DNA of 64,000 nucleotides from Candidatus Planktophila sp. Its GTDB lineage: Bacteria > Actinomycetota > Actinomycetes > Nanopelagicales > Nanopelagicaceae. The notes under the pieces were generated by a model. It ran no database searches. It worked only from the letters and a program-made list of their open reading frames with translations, and had not been told where the DNA came from. The stretch is taken from positions 62,001-126,000 of the forward strand of contig BGOJ01000002.1 of the NCBI GenBank assembly GCA_003569185.1, given 5' to 3'. Position 1 is the stretch's first letter, and every line of letters starts with the position of its first letter. Position numbers and translations under genes: made by a program. Positions 1-10,216 of the stretch are shown piece after piece.

Positions 1-708
1 TTATCGGATTGCAGATCAGATGATCCAACAAGAACTGAGTTATTTATTGTTGAGGGTGATTCGGCTCTGGGAACCACCAAAGCTGCTAGAAACTCAGAGT
101 TTCAAGCAATCCTGCCTATTCGCGGCAAGATATTAAATGTGCAAAAGGCATCACTGTCGCAGATGCTTGAAAATAATGAGTGCGCATCAATCATTCAGGT
201 AATTGGCGCAGGTAGCGGAAAATCCTTTGATATTAATGATGCCCGGTATGGTCGCGTTATTTTGATGTCAGATGCTGATGTTGATGGTGCCCATATTCGT
301 TGCTTGCTATTAACTCTTTTTAACTCCTATATGCGCCCGTTGGTTGAGGCGGGCCGAGTATTTGCCGCTATTCCACCACTTCACCGAATTGATGTAATTG
401 GTGGCAAAAAGGGCGAGCTCCACTACACCTACACAGATGATGAGATGAAAAAAGTTATTGCGCAGTTAAAGAAGAATGGCAAGCGATGGAAGGAGCCAAT
501 CCAGCGTTATAAAGGATTAGGTGAGATGGATGCTGATCAATTACGTGAGACCACCATGGATCCAAACCATCGCACACTACGAAGAATTACTATGAAGGAT
601 GTTACAAAGGCGGAGGCGATGTTTGAATTGCTAATGGGCAATGAGGTTGCACCAAGAAAAGACTTTATTTCAAATGCAGATATTGATCGGGAGCGAATCG
701 ACGCTTAA
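1..708 (+). CDS. parE: DNA topoisomerase IV/gyrase subunit B, C-terminal part (5' truncated by window)
   Basis: Frame 1 is open from base 1 (LSDCRSDDPTRTELFIVEGDSA...); TOPRIM motifs EGDSA and DADVDGAHIR, and the C-terminal QRYKGLGEMDADQL motif. parE rather than gyrB is inferred from the partnered A subunit nearby. Confidence 0.9.
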   Translation, partial: LSDCRSDDPTRTELFIVEGDSALGTTKAARNSEFQAILPIRGKILNVQKASLSQMLENNECASIIQVIGAGSGKSFDINDARYGRVILMSDADVDGAHIRCLLLTLFNSYMRPLVEAGRVFAAIPPLHRIDVIGGKKGELHYTYTDDEMKKVIAQLKKNGKRWKEPIQRYKGLGEMDADQLRETTMDPNHRTLRRITMKDVTKAEAMFELLMGNEVAPRKDFISNADIDRERIDA

Positions 709-2303
709 TCGATTGTAACTAGATCGAAATACTCCTCTTTCCAAAGATCTTCATCACCATCAGGTAGAAGTAGGACTCGCTCTGGTTTTAATGCTTCAAC
801 TGCGCCAGCATCATGCGAAACTAAAATCACGGCGCCCTGGTACTCAGTCAAAGCTCCTAGGATTTCCTCTCTCGATGCTGGATCTAAGTTATTTGTCGGT
901 TCATCTAGAAGTAAAACATTTGCCGCGCTAACTACTAATAATGCAAGGGCTAATCTGGTTCGCTCGCCGCCACTTAAAACCTTAACTGGTTTATGGACAT
1001 CATCACCAGTAAATAGGAATGAACCAAGAACATTACGTGCCTCAGGTTCGCGAATCTCCTTGGTTGCACTTAACATATTTTCTAAAATAGTTCGCTCATA
1101 ATCTAAAGTTTCATGCTCTTGGGCGTAGTATCCAATCTTCAAACCATGGCCAGCCTCAACATGACCGGTATCAGGCTCTAGATCTCCAGCAAGAATTCGA
1201 AGCAGCGTTGTTTTACCAGCACCATTTAATCCCAAAATGACGACCCGAGATCCCTTATCAATTGCTAACTCAACATCTGTGAAGATTTCAAGTGAGCCAT
1301 AGGATTTTGATAACTCTGAAGCGGTTATAGGAGTTTTACCGCAAGGAGAGGGAGTTGGAAATCTTAGTTTTGCAACTCGGTCATTTTTTCGTACAGCCTC
1401 TAAACCGGAGAGAAGTTGATCTGCCCTTCTAAACATAGCTCTTGCTGATGCCGCTTTATCCTTTTTCGCACGAAACTTTTCAGCTTGCTTTTGCAGTATC
1501 TCTGCTTTCTTCTCAGCAATCGCTCGCTCTTTCTTTCTTCTGTGCTCATCTGCCTCGCGTTGCTGAAGGTAGTTTTTCCAAGTCATGTTGTAAACATCAA
1601 TAACGTTGCGGTTAGCATCAAGGTAGAAAACCTTATTAACAACAGTTTCAATCAAATTAACATCGTGAGAGATGATCACCAATCCACCTGGGTACTTAAG
1701 TAGAAATTCGCGCAGCCAAACTATGGAATCAGCATCTAAATGGTTGGTTGGCTCATCCAAAATTAAGGTTTGAGCACCAGAAAATAGGATTCTGGCCAAT
1801 TCAATTCTTCGGCGTTGTCCACCAGATAAAGCGCTTAATTGCTGATCAAACAAATTATTTGGCACGCCAAGGGAGGATGCAATTGCCTCTGCCTCTGCTG
1901 CTGCGGCGTATCCTCCTGCGGTTGAAAACTCGTGCTCAACGCGGGTGTATCGCTCCATTGCTTTTTCTAACTCAGATCCTTGCGCAGTAGACATCTCCTC
2001 TTCAACAGCGCGCATCCGTTTTGAAATTAGATCTAACTCTCTGACCGAAAGAATTCGATCAATCACACTGCCTTGATCTTCACCAGTTCTAGGATCTTGA
2101 GGCAGATAACCAATTTTTCCTGTTCGGTTTACCGCACCACCTGCTGGCATGGTTTCACCAGCTAATACTTTTGCGAGTGTGGATTTACCTGCGCCATTTC
2201 TGCCAACAAAACCAATTCGATCACCATGATTGATTCGAACAGTTACATCTTTAACTAAAAGCCTGGCGGCAGCACGAAGTTCTAGGGCGTTAGTTGATAT
2301 CAA
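705..2303 (-). CDS. ABC-F family ATP-binding protein
   Basis: Two ABC domains with Walker A (GRNGAGKST, GLNGAGKTT), LSGGQ/LSGGE signatures and EPTNHLD/EPTNNLD; no TM segments. Confidence 0.93.
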   Translation of the reverse strand: MISTNALELRAAARLLVKDVTVRINHGDRIGFVGRNGAGKSTLAKVLAGETMPAGGAVNRTGKIGYLPQDPRTGEDQGSVIDRILSVRELDLISKRMRAVEEEMSTAQGSELEKAMERYTRVEHEFSTAGGYAAAAEAEAIASSLGVPNNLFDQQLSALSGGQRRRIELARILFSGAQTLILDEPTNHLDADSIVWLREFLLKYPGGLVIISHDVNLIETVVNKVFYLDANRNVIDVYNMTWKNYLQQREADEHRRKKERAIAEKKAEILQKQAEKFRAKKDKAASARAMFRRADQLLSGLEAVRKNDRVAKLRFPTPSPCGKTPITASELSKSYGSLEIFTDVELAIDKGSRVVILGLNGAGKTTLLRILAGDLEPDTGHVEAGHGLKIGYYAQEHETLDYERTILENMLSATKEIREPEARNVLGSFLFTGDDVHKPVKVLSGGERTRLALALLVVSAANVLLLDEPTNNLDPASREEILGALTEYQGAVILVSHDAGAVEALKPERVLLLPDGDEDLWKEEYFDLVTID

Positions 2304-2309
2304 AGTTGC

Positions 2310-3809
2310 TTATGCAACAAGGCGGGTGCGGCGAGGGGAGGCATACTTCTTTTCAATTTCAGATAACTCCTCAGACACTTTAGCTTTGATGCTCTCCTCA
2401 GTTTTTAGGATCGCAGTTAAGGTGGCGATTGTAGCCTTTAATTCCTTCGCCTCAGTTTCAAGTTCAATCTTGCTCATCTTGGTCAATCTACGAAGTGGCA
2501 TATCTAAAATATAGGTAGCTTGCTCATCACTTAATTTAAATGTCTTAATTAAGCCCGATTTTGCAACAGTTGCATCTTCGCTGGCCCTGATTAACTTAAT
2601 TACCTTATCAATATCAACAATTGCCTTTAACAAGCCATCAACAAGATTTAATCTTGCTTGGGCTTTAGCTTTTCTAAAGGCAGATCTACGACGGACTACC
2701 TCAATCCGGTGATCAATAAAGACCTGCAATAAATCCTTAAGCCCTAGGGTTAAAGGTTTGCCATTTACTAATGCCACTGCATTTATTGAGAAGGCATCCT
2801 CCATCGGGGTTAGGCGATAAAGGTTCTCTAAAACATCAGCTGCCTCATAACCATTTTTAATCTCAACTACAACCTTGGTGCCTGATTGGCCATCTGATAG
2901 ATCAACTATGTCTGAGATGCCCTGCACCTTTTTAGCTTTAACAAGATCTGCAATCTTTTCTACAATCTTTTCAGGTCCAATGTTGTATGGCAGCTCGGTA
3001 ATTACAATTCCCTGCTTACGAGCAGTCACCTTCTCAATTACCGCAGTTGCTCGAACCTTAAATGAGCCTCGACCACTTGCATATGCATCTGCTATGCCTT
3101 CTGTTGCAACTAAATAACCACCAGTTGGAAAATCAGGGGCCGGCACAATCTTCATTAATTGTTTTAAGGTGGCCTTTGGGTTTTCCATTAAGAATTTAGC
3201 AGCAGCGATAACTTCGCCAAGATTATGAGGTGCCATATTTGTTGCCATACCAACTGCAATTCCGGTGGCGCCATTTACTAATAGATTTGGAAATGCCGCA
3301 GGTAGTACCTGCGGCTCAAGAATTTGGCCATCGTAGTTGGCGCCAAAATTAACTGTGTCCTCATCAGATTCATCCACCATCATCATGGCCGATGGAGCCA
3401 AGCGGGATTCGGTATAACGCATCGCAGCCGGACCTGAATCTAGCGAACCGAAATTTCCATGACCATCAATTAATGGCAATCGCATTGAGAAACTTTGTGC
3501 CATACGAACCATTGCGTCATAAATAGCACCATCACCATGTGGGTGAAGCTTTCCCATTACATCACCAACAACTCTTGCGCACTTAACATGGCCTTTTTCT
3601 GGCCGCAGTCCCATTTCATTCATCTGGTGCAAAATTCTTCGCTGTACAGGCTTTAATCCATCACGGGCATCAGGCAATGCACGAGAGTAAATAACTGAAT
3701 ATGCATACTCTAAAAATGATTCTGACATCTCAGAGGCGACATCAATATCAATTATGCGACCAGGATTTTCACCCGCCTTTGGTGCAACTACCTTTGGTGT
3801 TTTGGCCAT
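2310..3809 (-). CDS. parC: DNA topoisomerase IV/gyrase subunit A, breakage-reunion domain only (499 aa)
   Basis: GyrA/ParC N-terminal motifs ([30 protein letters not shown] catalytic Tyr region); ends after the coiled coil with no beta-pinwheel domain. Confidence 0.9.
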   Translation of the reverse strand: MAKTPKVVAPKAGENPGRIIDIDVASEMSESFLEYAYSVIYSRALPDARDGLKPVQRRILHQMNEMGLRPEKGHVKCARVVGDVMGKLHPHGDGAIYDAMVRMAQSFSMRLPLIDGHGNFGSLDSGPAAMRYTESRLAPSAMMMVDESDEDTVNFGANYDGQILEPQVLPAAFPNLLVNGATGIAVGMATNMAPHNLGEVIAAAKFLMENPKATLKQLMKIVPAPDFPTGGYLVATEGIADAYASGRGSFKVRATAVIEKVTARKQGIVITELPYNIGPEKIVEKIADLVKAKKVQGISDIVDLSDGQSGTKVVVEIKNGYEAADVLENLYRLTPMEDAFSINAVALVNGKPLTLGLKDLLQVFIDHRIEVVRRRSAFRKAKAQARLNLVDGLLKAIVDIDKVIKLIRASEDATVAKSGLIKTFKLSDEQATYILDMPLRRLTKMSKIELETEAKELKATIATLTAILKTEESIKAKVSEELSEIEKKYASPRRTRLVA

Positions 3810-3941
3810 AGAGCGTATCTTGCCAATAGAAGTGTTGATTTATAGCGACCGACAAGCCAGATTCATCGATGAATTAACAAAATGCTAATCTTTAGGCATG
3901 CTTCTTAGATATTTTGCAACATTTAGGGCAGCGATTATTTC

Positions 3942-5054
3942 TTGGGAGAAAATGCCCAATTGAGCAATAAAACATTTGGTTTAGCAGATCTAACTAATTC
4001 AATCTTTAATTCTCTTTCAGTAAGCCAAACAACTGACACATTGGGTATTGGCCAACTAGAACAACGCGAATGCTTAATTTTAATTGATGGCCTAGGGCAA
4101 GATGGCCTTGATCGATATGGTGATGAATTTGAAATATTTAGCCAACTAAAACAGGTTAAAAATCTATCGGCAAATTTTCCATCTACTACTGCAACTAGTC
4201 TTTCCACTCTTGGCACTGGAGTTTTACCGGGCGTGCATGGAATGTTGGGCTACACAGTTCGAGTGCCACGAAGTGATAACCGATTATTAAATGCCCTTAA
4301 ATGGGATGAACGTGTTGATCCAGTTATGTGGCAAAAGGTGCCAACTCTTTTCCAGCGTGCGGTTGCAGATGGGGTTAGCGTTACTCATGTTGCAGCAAAG
4401 CGTTATGAAGGAAGTGGTTTCACCCAAGCAGCATTACGGGGAGCAAAGTATGTTGGCGCAAATGGTATTGATGAGATGGTGTTAGCAGTTAGCTTGGCAT
4501 TAAAGGCACAACCATCTTTTGTTTACACATACTTAAATACTTTAGATGCAGCAGGCCATAGTGATGGTGTTGGTTCAGATAAGTGGATTAATGCCTTATC
4601 GCAGGTGAGTGAATTTATTAGTAAGGTGAAATCATCTGCGCCAGCAGGAACTCGAGTTTGGGTGACCTCAGATCATGGCATGGTAAATAGCACCCAGCAA
4701 CTTATTTTGGGTCAAGATAATGATTTATTAAAGAATGTGACTTTAATTGGTGGTGAGCCAAGGGCTAGACATATTTATATTAAAGAGGGTGCCGAGAGTG
4801 AAACTATTTCGCAATGGCAAGAGCAGCTTGCTGGTAAGGCACAAGTTTTAAGTAAGGAGTCGGCAATCTCCTCAGGTTTATTTGGTGAGGTCGTTTCGCA
4901 AGATTCAAGGGAGCGAATGGGAGATTTAATTGCGATTGCGCAAAATGATTTGATCTTGATCGATCCTGATCGAATTAGAGAAGAGAGTTCAATGGTTGGC
5001 CATCATGGCGGTGTTACAAAAACTGAGGTTGAGATACCGCTCTTACTTGGTTAA
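3942..5054 (+). CDS. Alkaline phosphatase-superfamily nucleotide pyrophosphatase/phosphodiesterase
   Basis: LILIDGLGQDGL, FPSTTATSLSTLGTG, TYLNTLDAAGHSDG, VTSDHGMV, GHHGG metal-site motifs. Confidence 0.85.
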   Translation: MGENAQLSNKTFGLADLTNSIFNSLSVSQTTDTLGIGQLEQRECLILIDGLGQDGLDRYGDEFEIFSQLKQVKNLSANFPSTTATSLSTLGTGVLPGVHGMLGYTVRVPRSDNRLLNALKWDERVDPVMWQKVPTLFQRAVADGVSVTHVAAKRYEGSGFTQAALRGAKYVGANGIDEMVLAVSLALKAQPSFVYTYLNTLDAAGHSDGVGSDKWINALSQVSEFISKVKSSAPAGTRVWVTSDHGMVNSTQQLILGQDNDLLKNVTLIGGEPRARHIYIKEGAESETISQWQEQLAGKAQVLSKESAISSGLFGEVVSQDSRERMGDLIAIAQNDLILIDPDRIREESSMVGHHGGVTKTEVEIPLLLG

Positions 5055-5845
5055 TCCTCATCCTTTTTGCCAAACATAATGTCATCCCAAGATGGAATTT
5101 TAATTCTTCGAGTCACGCCATCTCGTTTTTCTTCATCTTCAACATCATCAACTGCCACTAATGGTGTTGGCGCGTAAGGTGCAACATCTTCTTTAATTGA
5201 TACTAAACGAGGAGCTTCAGTTTGTGGAATGTTTCCAAAGGTTTGGGTTGCAGCCTTTGGTTTAGCTTCGCCACCAATCCATCTTGCGCCATCATCATGA
5301 GCTGAAAGGGATCTGCGACCTAAATTAAATAACCAAACTGCCTCACCCTTTGCCTCACTTGGTGAACCATCACGGAGTGGATAGTAAAGAGTTAACTCCC
5401 AATTGCCATCGGGCAGGCGCAATGTATTCCACTCAATCGTATTCATATCAACACCACGTGGTGCTAATTGATTAGCAACCGCTGTCTCTAAATATGGGGC
5501 ATGCGGTTCTCTACGAATTTGGGTGGCAAGTGCTTGGGAGATAATAAATGCTCGCTCTTGCAAAATTGGACCGGCGTAATTTTCTATTTTCTCAATTGAC
5601 CAATCAGTTGTGCGGGAGATGGAGTCAATAGTTTCACCACCTCGTAATCTTGCCTGCACCTCTTTAACTGTTGTGGTGACAACCTCTTCAATATTAGTTA
5701 CTGCAGAAAGACGTGGTTGATTTACTGTAGCTCGTAATGTGTCGGAGATTCGAAGAGAGTATTGATTTCCAACTTGATCAATCAACTCAAGCTCTGCGCC
5801 ATCGGCAGATCGCCCGGTTAAACGTAGATCGGTTGGTTCATTCAT
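5051..5845 (-). CDS. sepH: Septation protein SepH-like (DUF3071)
   Basis: N-terminal MNEPTDLRLTGRSADGAELEL... and HTH-like repeat typical of DUF3071; start set at the internal Met (5845) rather than 5863. Confidence 0.8.
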   Translation of the reverse strand: MNEPTDLRLTGRSADGAELELIDQVGNQYSLRISDTLRATVNQPRLSAVTNIEEVVTTTVKEVQARLRGGETIDSISRTTDWSIEKIENYAGPILQERAFIISQALATQIRREPHAPYLETAVANQLAPRGVDMNTIEWNTLRLPDGNWELTLYYPLRDGSPSEAKGEAVWLFNLGRRSLSAHDDGARWIGGEAKPKAATQTFGNIPQTEAPRLVSIKEDVAPYAPTPLVAVDDVEDEEKRDGVTRRIKIPSWDDIMFGKKDED

Positions 5846-5927
5846 GAGAGTAGATTGCCACAATTAATCGGCGGGATAAATCTGCCACACACGCTCAGCC
5901 CTTGGCTTTTCATGCTTAGATAACCTG

Positions 5928-6686
5928 GTGAGCGCAGAGTTATTAAAAATTGCAGAGTCTGTGGCCAAGGCCGCAGGTTCACATCTGATGAACCGACCAG
6001 CAACCTTTACCTTTACTGAGAAAAGTTCTGCAGTTGATTTTGCAACCCAAATGGATCAACAAGCAGAGGCTTTAATTGTTAAACAAATTCTTACTCTTCG
6101 TCCAGATGATGGAATTATTGCTGAAGAAGGTGCGGCAAAGGAGAGTAACTCTGGAATTACTTGGGTAATTGATCCATTAGATGGCACTGTTAATTACCTA
6201 TATGGATTGCCTGGTTGGAATGTTTCTGTTGCAGCCAAAGATAAAAATGGCGTTGTAGCTGGTGTGGTTTATGCACCAAGCATTAATGGATTTTGGAGTG
6301 CGACAAAAGGCGGTGGGGCTTTTTATAATGGCGAGAAGATTAAATGTAATGAACCAGTTGAGTTAAGTAAGGCACTGCTGGCAACTGGCTTTGCATATGA
6401 TTTAAATCTTCGAATTAGCCAAGGCGACACCATGGCAAAGTTATTACCAAGAATTAGAGATTTAAGAAGAAATGGTGCAGCAGCTGTTGATCTTTGTTAT
6501 GTGGCGATGGGTGCATTAGATGGTTACTTTGAAGCATCACTTAAAGAGTGGGATCATGCAGCAGGTGGCTTAATCGCAACCGAGGCCGGAGCAGTTGTCA
6601 CCGGTCCTGGCGGCGGGGCGCCAAGTAGTGAACTGGTAGTTGCCGCTGGACCTTCCCTACATGCTCAGCTTTTGCCCTTGATTTGA
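5928..6686 (+). CDS. suhB: Inositol monophosphatase family protein
   Basis: IAEEGAA, WVIDPLDGTVNYLYGLP, EWDHAAGGLIATEAGA motifs. Confidence 0.88.
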   Translation: MSAELLKIAESVAKAAGSHLMNRPATFTFTEKSSAVDFATQMDQQAEALIVKQILTLRPDDGIIAEEGAAKESNSGITWVIDPLDGTVNYLYGLPGWNVSVAAKDKNGVVAGVVYAPSINGFWSATKGGGAFYNGEKIKCNEPVELSKALLATGFAYDLNLRISQGDTMAKLLPRIRDLRRNGAAAVDLCYVAMGALDGYFEASLKEWDHAAGGLIATEAGAVVTGPGGGAPSSELVVAAGPSLHAQLLPLI

Positions 6687-6779
6687 TCTCAAATTGATCT
6701 AATCACCCCTGCTGTGGCAAGATACCCTCTCATTGGAAAATAACTGATTGACCATAAAATTTAACGATTAGGACAAAAC

Positions 6780-7307
6780 ATGAACGTGTTAGATGTAGTT
6801 GATGCCGCTTCACTTCGCAAGGACATCCCATCATTTCGTTCCGGCGATGAACTAAAGGTTCACGTTCGAGTTATTGAAGGTACCAAGAGCCGTATTCAGG
6901 TTTTCCAAGGTGTTGTCATTGCACGATCTGGTTCTGGAATTCGTGAGTCATTTACTATCCGTAAAATTTCATACGGTGTTGGCGTGGAGCGAACCTTTCC
7001 AGTACACACTCCAGTAATTGAAAGAATTGAAATTGTTCGTCATGGATCAGCTCGTAGAGCAAAGCTTTACTACCTACGTAAGTTAACTGGTAAGGCAACA
7101 AAGATTAAAGAACGTCGTGGTGCTGATGGTGAAATTATTGTTGAGCCAGCCTATGTTCCACCAGTAGTTTCTAAAAAGGTTGAGGTTCCAGTAGTGGGCG
7201 AGGCTGTTGCAGTTGTTGCTGCCGCTGCCGCAGTTACTGAAGAGGTTGCACAAGCACCAGAGGTAACAACTGATGCGCCAGCTGCCGACGCCACAGCAAG
7301 CGAGTAA
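6780..7307 (+). CDS. rplS: 50S ribosomal protein L19 with long Ala/Val/Glu-rich C-terminal tail
   Basis: [31 protein letters not shown]... L19 core, then about 60 aa low-complexity tail. Confidence 0.93.
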   Translation: MNVLDVVDAASLRKDIPSFRSGDELKVHVRVIEGTKSRIQVFQGVVIARSGSGIRESFTIRKISYGVGVERTFPVHTPVIERIEIVRHGSARRAKLYYLRKLTGKATKIKERRGADGEIIVEPAYVPPVVSKKVEVPVVGEAVAVVAAAAAVTEEVAQAPEVTTDAPAADATASE

Positions 7308-7309
7308 GA

Positions 7310-7549
7310 ATGATCGACGAAGCTCTAGAACACTTAGTAAAAGGGATTGTTGATAATCCAGCTGAAGTTGTCATTACTGAAAAAAATTCACGTGGTGGCA
7401 CCACACTTGAGGTTCGAGTCCACCCAGAAGATATTGGCAAGGTAATTGGCCGCAATGGCAGAACTGCTAAAGCACTTCGCACAGTAATTAGTGCACTTGC
7501 TGGCCGCTCAGTTCGCGTAGATCTAATCGAGGCTGACGAGGTTCGTTAA
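7310..7549 (+). CDS. khpA: KH-domain RNA-binding protein KhpA
   Basis: 79 aa; KH signature IGKVIGRNGRTAKALRTVI; directly before rimM. Confidence 0.9.
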   Translation: MIDEALEHLVKGIVDNPAEVVITEKNSRGGTTLEVRVHPEDIGKVIGRNGRTAKALRTVISALAGRSVRVDLIEADEVR

Positions 7550-7550
7550 T

Positions 7551-8051
7551 TTGCAACTTGTCGTAGGTCGCATTGGCCGCGCACATGGAGTTTTAGGCGA
7601 AGCAACCATCGAGGTTCAAACCGATGATCCAGATATCCGGTTTCAAGTTGGTAACAAATTAACCTTAGATGATGGTCGGCAATTAACAATTAGATCAAGC
7701 CGTTGGCACAATCAAATTCTGTTGCTGGCATTTGATGGAGTTGATGATCGAAATCAAATTGAAGAGCTACGAGATCAATTAATCTCATCCGATGTTGATC
7801 TTGGCTCACTTGCACCAGGGGAGTATCACTTTCAACAGTTAATTGGCTGTGAAGTATTTCAGCAAAATGGTGAGTTAATTGGCGCAGTTGATGAGATTGT
7901 TAAATTACCTGGTCAGGATCTCTTATCGGTCAGCAGGGCAGGTGGGCAGGTGCTGATACCTATGGTTAAGCAGATTATTATTGAGATTGATGTTTTGGCC
8001 AAGAAAATTGTTGTAAATCCACCGGAGGGGTTATTAGATGTTGCAAATTGA
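7551..8051 (+). CDS. rimM: Ribosome maturation factor RimM
   Basis: VVGRIGRAHGVLGEATIEVQTDDP... and PRC-barrel C-terminus; overlaps trmD. Confidence 0.93.
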   Translation: MQLVVGRIGRAHGVLGEATIEVQTDDPDIRFQVGNKLTLDDGRQLTIRSSRWHNQILLLAFDGVDDRNQIEELRDQLISSDVDLGSLAPGEYHFQQLIGCEVFQQNGELIGAVDEIVKLPGQDLLSVSRAGGQVLIPMVKQIIIEIDVLAKKIVVNPPEGLLDVAN

Positions 8052-8739
8052 TCTAATCTCAATCTTTCCAGATTACCTAAGCCCACTTAAATTATCACTG
8101 CTTGGTAAGGCACAGGATAAGGGCATAGTTTCAATCAATATTCATGATCTGCGCGAGCAAACAAATGATGTTCACCATTCAGTTGATGACACGCCATATG
8201 GCGGCGGTGCTGGCATGGTTATGTCGGCTGAGCCATGGGGTAATGCAATTGATGCAATTACAAATGATAAAGAGCAGATTGATTTGATAATTTTAACTCC
8301 AGCGGGAAAGAAGTTTAATCAACAGATGGCAGCGCAATTTTCAAAGAAATCTCACCTAGTTTTTGCCTGCGGAAGGTATGAAGGAATTGATGCCAGAGTT
8401 GGTGAGTTTTATACAGCTAAAAGTAATTTCACAGTTCATGAGGTTTCAATTGGTGATTATGTATTAGGTGGTGGTGAGGTAGCGGCGATGGTAATTATCG
8501 AGGCAACTACTAGATTAATTCCTGGTGTTTTAGGAAATCCTGATTCGTTAAAAGAGGAATCACACTCAATTACTGGAAATGATGATTTACTTTTAGTTGA
8601 GTATCCAAATTACACAAAGCCATCCAACTGGCGAGGTTTGGATGTGCCAGAGGTTTTACTCTCGGGAAATCATGGTGAGATCGCAAAGTGGCGCAAAGCG
8701 CAGGCTGAGCGTCGCACCCAGCAACTTAACAAGGAATAA
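8038..8739 (+). CDS. trmD: tRNA (guanine-N1)-methyltransferase TrmD
   Basis: DISIFPDY-like start, DDTPYGGGAGMVM, CGRYEGIDARV, SIGDYVLGGGE motifs. Confidence 0.95.
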   Translation: MLQIDLISIFPDYLSPLKLSLLGKAQDKGIVSINIHDLREQTNDVHHSVDDTPYGGGAGMVMSAEPWGNAIDAITNDKEQIDLIILTPAGKKFNQQMAAQFSKKSHLVFACGRYEGIDARVGEFYTAKSNFTVHEVSIGDYVLGGGEVAAMVIIEATTRLIPGVLGNPDSLKEESHSITGNDDLLLVEYPNYTKPSNWRGLDVPEVLLSGNHGEIAKWRKAQAERRTQQLNKE

Positions 8740-8862
8740 TCCCGACACGCCTAGCGTTGATTAGGTACATCTATCTCCAATAGGGGATTATCCGCCCAGT
8801 TGGGGTAAGAGTTACACCAATAGAGATCGAAATAGTTTTACTTAATTTTTAAGAGGAGGTGG

Positions 8863-9162
8863 ATGATGGCAACCGATTACGACACCCCCCGGAAAACCGA
8901 TGAAGAGTTACATGAAGAATCGTTAGAGGAATTAAAAGCTCGACGTGCTGATGCTCAATCTGGACAGGTAGATATTGATGAAGCAGAGGCGGCTGAAAAT
9001 CTTGAGTTACCTGGTGCGGATTTATCTGGTGAAGAGTTAACGGTAAAGGTTGTGCCTAAGCAAGAAGATGAATTCGCCTGCAGTCGCTGTTTCTTAGTCA
9101 AGCATGTTAATCAACGTGCACGAGGTGAAGGTCTGAAGGCTGTTTGTCGCGATTGCGATTAA
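8863..9162 (+). CDS. DUF4193 family actinobacterial protein
   Basis: MATDYDTPRKTDEELHEESLEELKARR... and C-terminal CSRC...CRDCD; AGGAGG ribosome binding site upstream. Confidence 0.88.
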   Translation: MMATDYDTPRKTDEELHEESLEELKARRADAQSGQVDIDEAEAAENLELPGADLSGEELTVKVVPKQEDEFACSRCFLVKHVNQRARGEGLKAVCRDCD

Positions 9163-9608
9163 TTTAAAGCTTCTGCAAGTTTTTTTGGTTTTCTAGTTGC
9201 GATAAGCCAATAAGGCGTTGGATCATTCTTATCTTTTAATTCAACCTTCACACCAGTTGAAACCCAAAACCGTGTTGCATTAAAGGCAGCCGGATCGGCA
9301 TTTTGACCACGAAGTTTTAAGAATTCTTCCTTTGGTAGAGCGGTGACTTTCTTAATGTGCTTGCACTCTATCTTGGCATTTCCAACATAGAGCCAATTGT
9401 TAATAACAACAATTTCAAGTACTGATTTTTTCGCGCTAAAAATCAAAGCGATAGAGATTAGGATAGAAACAACAGCAGCGAAGAGATTGCCAAAGGGCGC
9501 CCAAAAGGTTAGATAGATTGAGGCGATCATCATCGCTAGAAACAACCACAACCAAACTGGCCAATTTATTCGCTCAGCAAACTCAGAGTTGGAATTAGAT
9601 CTAGCCAT
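9159..9608 (-). CDS. DUF3093 family membrane protein
   Basis: Two TM segments plus C-terminal FWVSTGVKVELKDKNDPTPYWLIATRKPKKLAEAL; start at MARSNSNSEF (9608) avoids a long overlap with the next gene. Confidence 0.75.
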   Translation of the reverse strand: MARSNSNSEFAERINWPVWLWLFLAMMIASIYLTFWAPFGNLFAAVVSILISIALIFSAKKSVLEIVVINNWLYVGNAKIECKHIKKVTALPKEEFLKLRGQNADPAAFNATRFWVSTGVKVELKDKNDPTPYWLIATRKPKKLAEALN

Positions 9609-9631
9609 GAGATAAAGGATACGCTTTACCA

Positions 9632-10216
9632 ATGGCACGTATTGCATCCACCACTCCACCTGCAGATGCGGTGATGCCAGTTCGCCATCCGAAGGCACCA
9701 GCTATTGGTTCACAAATTCCTTCTCACTTTGGATATTGCTTTGGATGTGGTGAATTACATAAAACTGGATTGCACTTAATTGCATTTGCTGGAAAAGAGT
9801 TAGATCTCTCTGGAAAATTTACGGTAACTGAAAATCATCAAGGCGCTCCTGGTCTTGCCCATGGCGGTTTACTCTCACTTGCCTTTGATGAGGCGCTGGG
9901 TAAATTGATGTGGTTGATTAGAACTCCAGCTGTTACTGGTCGATTAGAGACAGACTTTTTATTACCAGTACCAATGGGCCGCACTCTTTTTATTGATGCC
10001 AGAATTACTGGACAATCTGGTCGAAAGATTTATACCCAAGCTGAAGGCAGATTAGATTCACCAACGGGTGAGATTGCAGTTCAAGCATCAGCCCTGTTTA
10101 TTGCAGTTCCAATGGAGCATTTTATTAAGAATTTAACTGAGCAATATAAAGATCATTTGGTTGAACACCCAGAGTTAATGGCATTTGTCGATCCAGATTT
10201 TGATATAAATCCATGA
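9632..10216 (+). CDS. PaaI-type hotdog thioesterase family protein
   Basis: CFGCG, GAPGLAHGGLLSLAFDEALG hotdog motif. Confidence 0.75.
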   Translation: MARIASTTPPADAVMPVRHPKAPAIGSQIPSHFGYCFGCGELHKTGLHLIAFAGKELDLSGKFTVTENHQGAPGLAHGGLLSLAFDEALGKLMWLIRTPAVTGRLETDFLLPVPMGRTLFIDARITGQSGRKIYTQAEGRLDSPTGEIAVQASALFIAVPMEHFIKNLTEQYKDHLVEHPELMAFVDPDFDINP

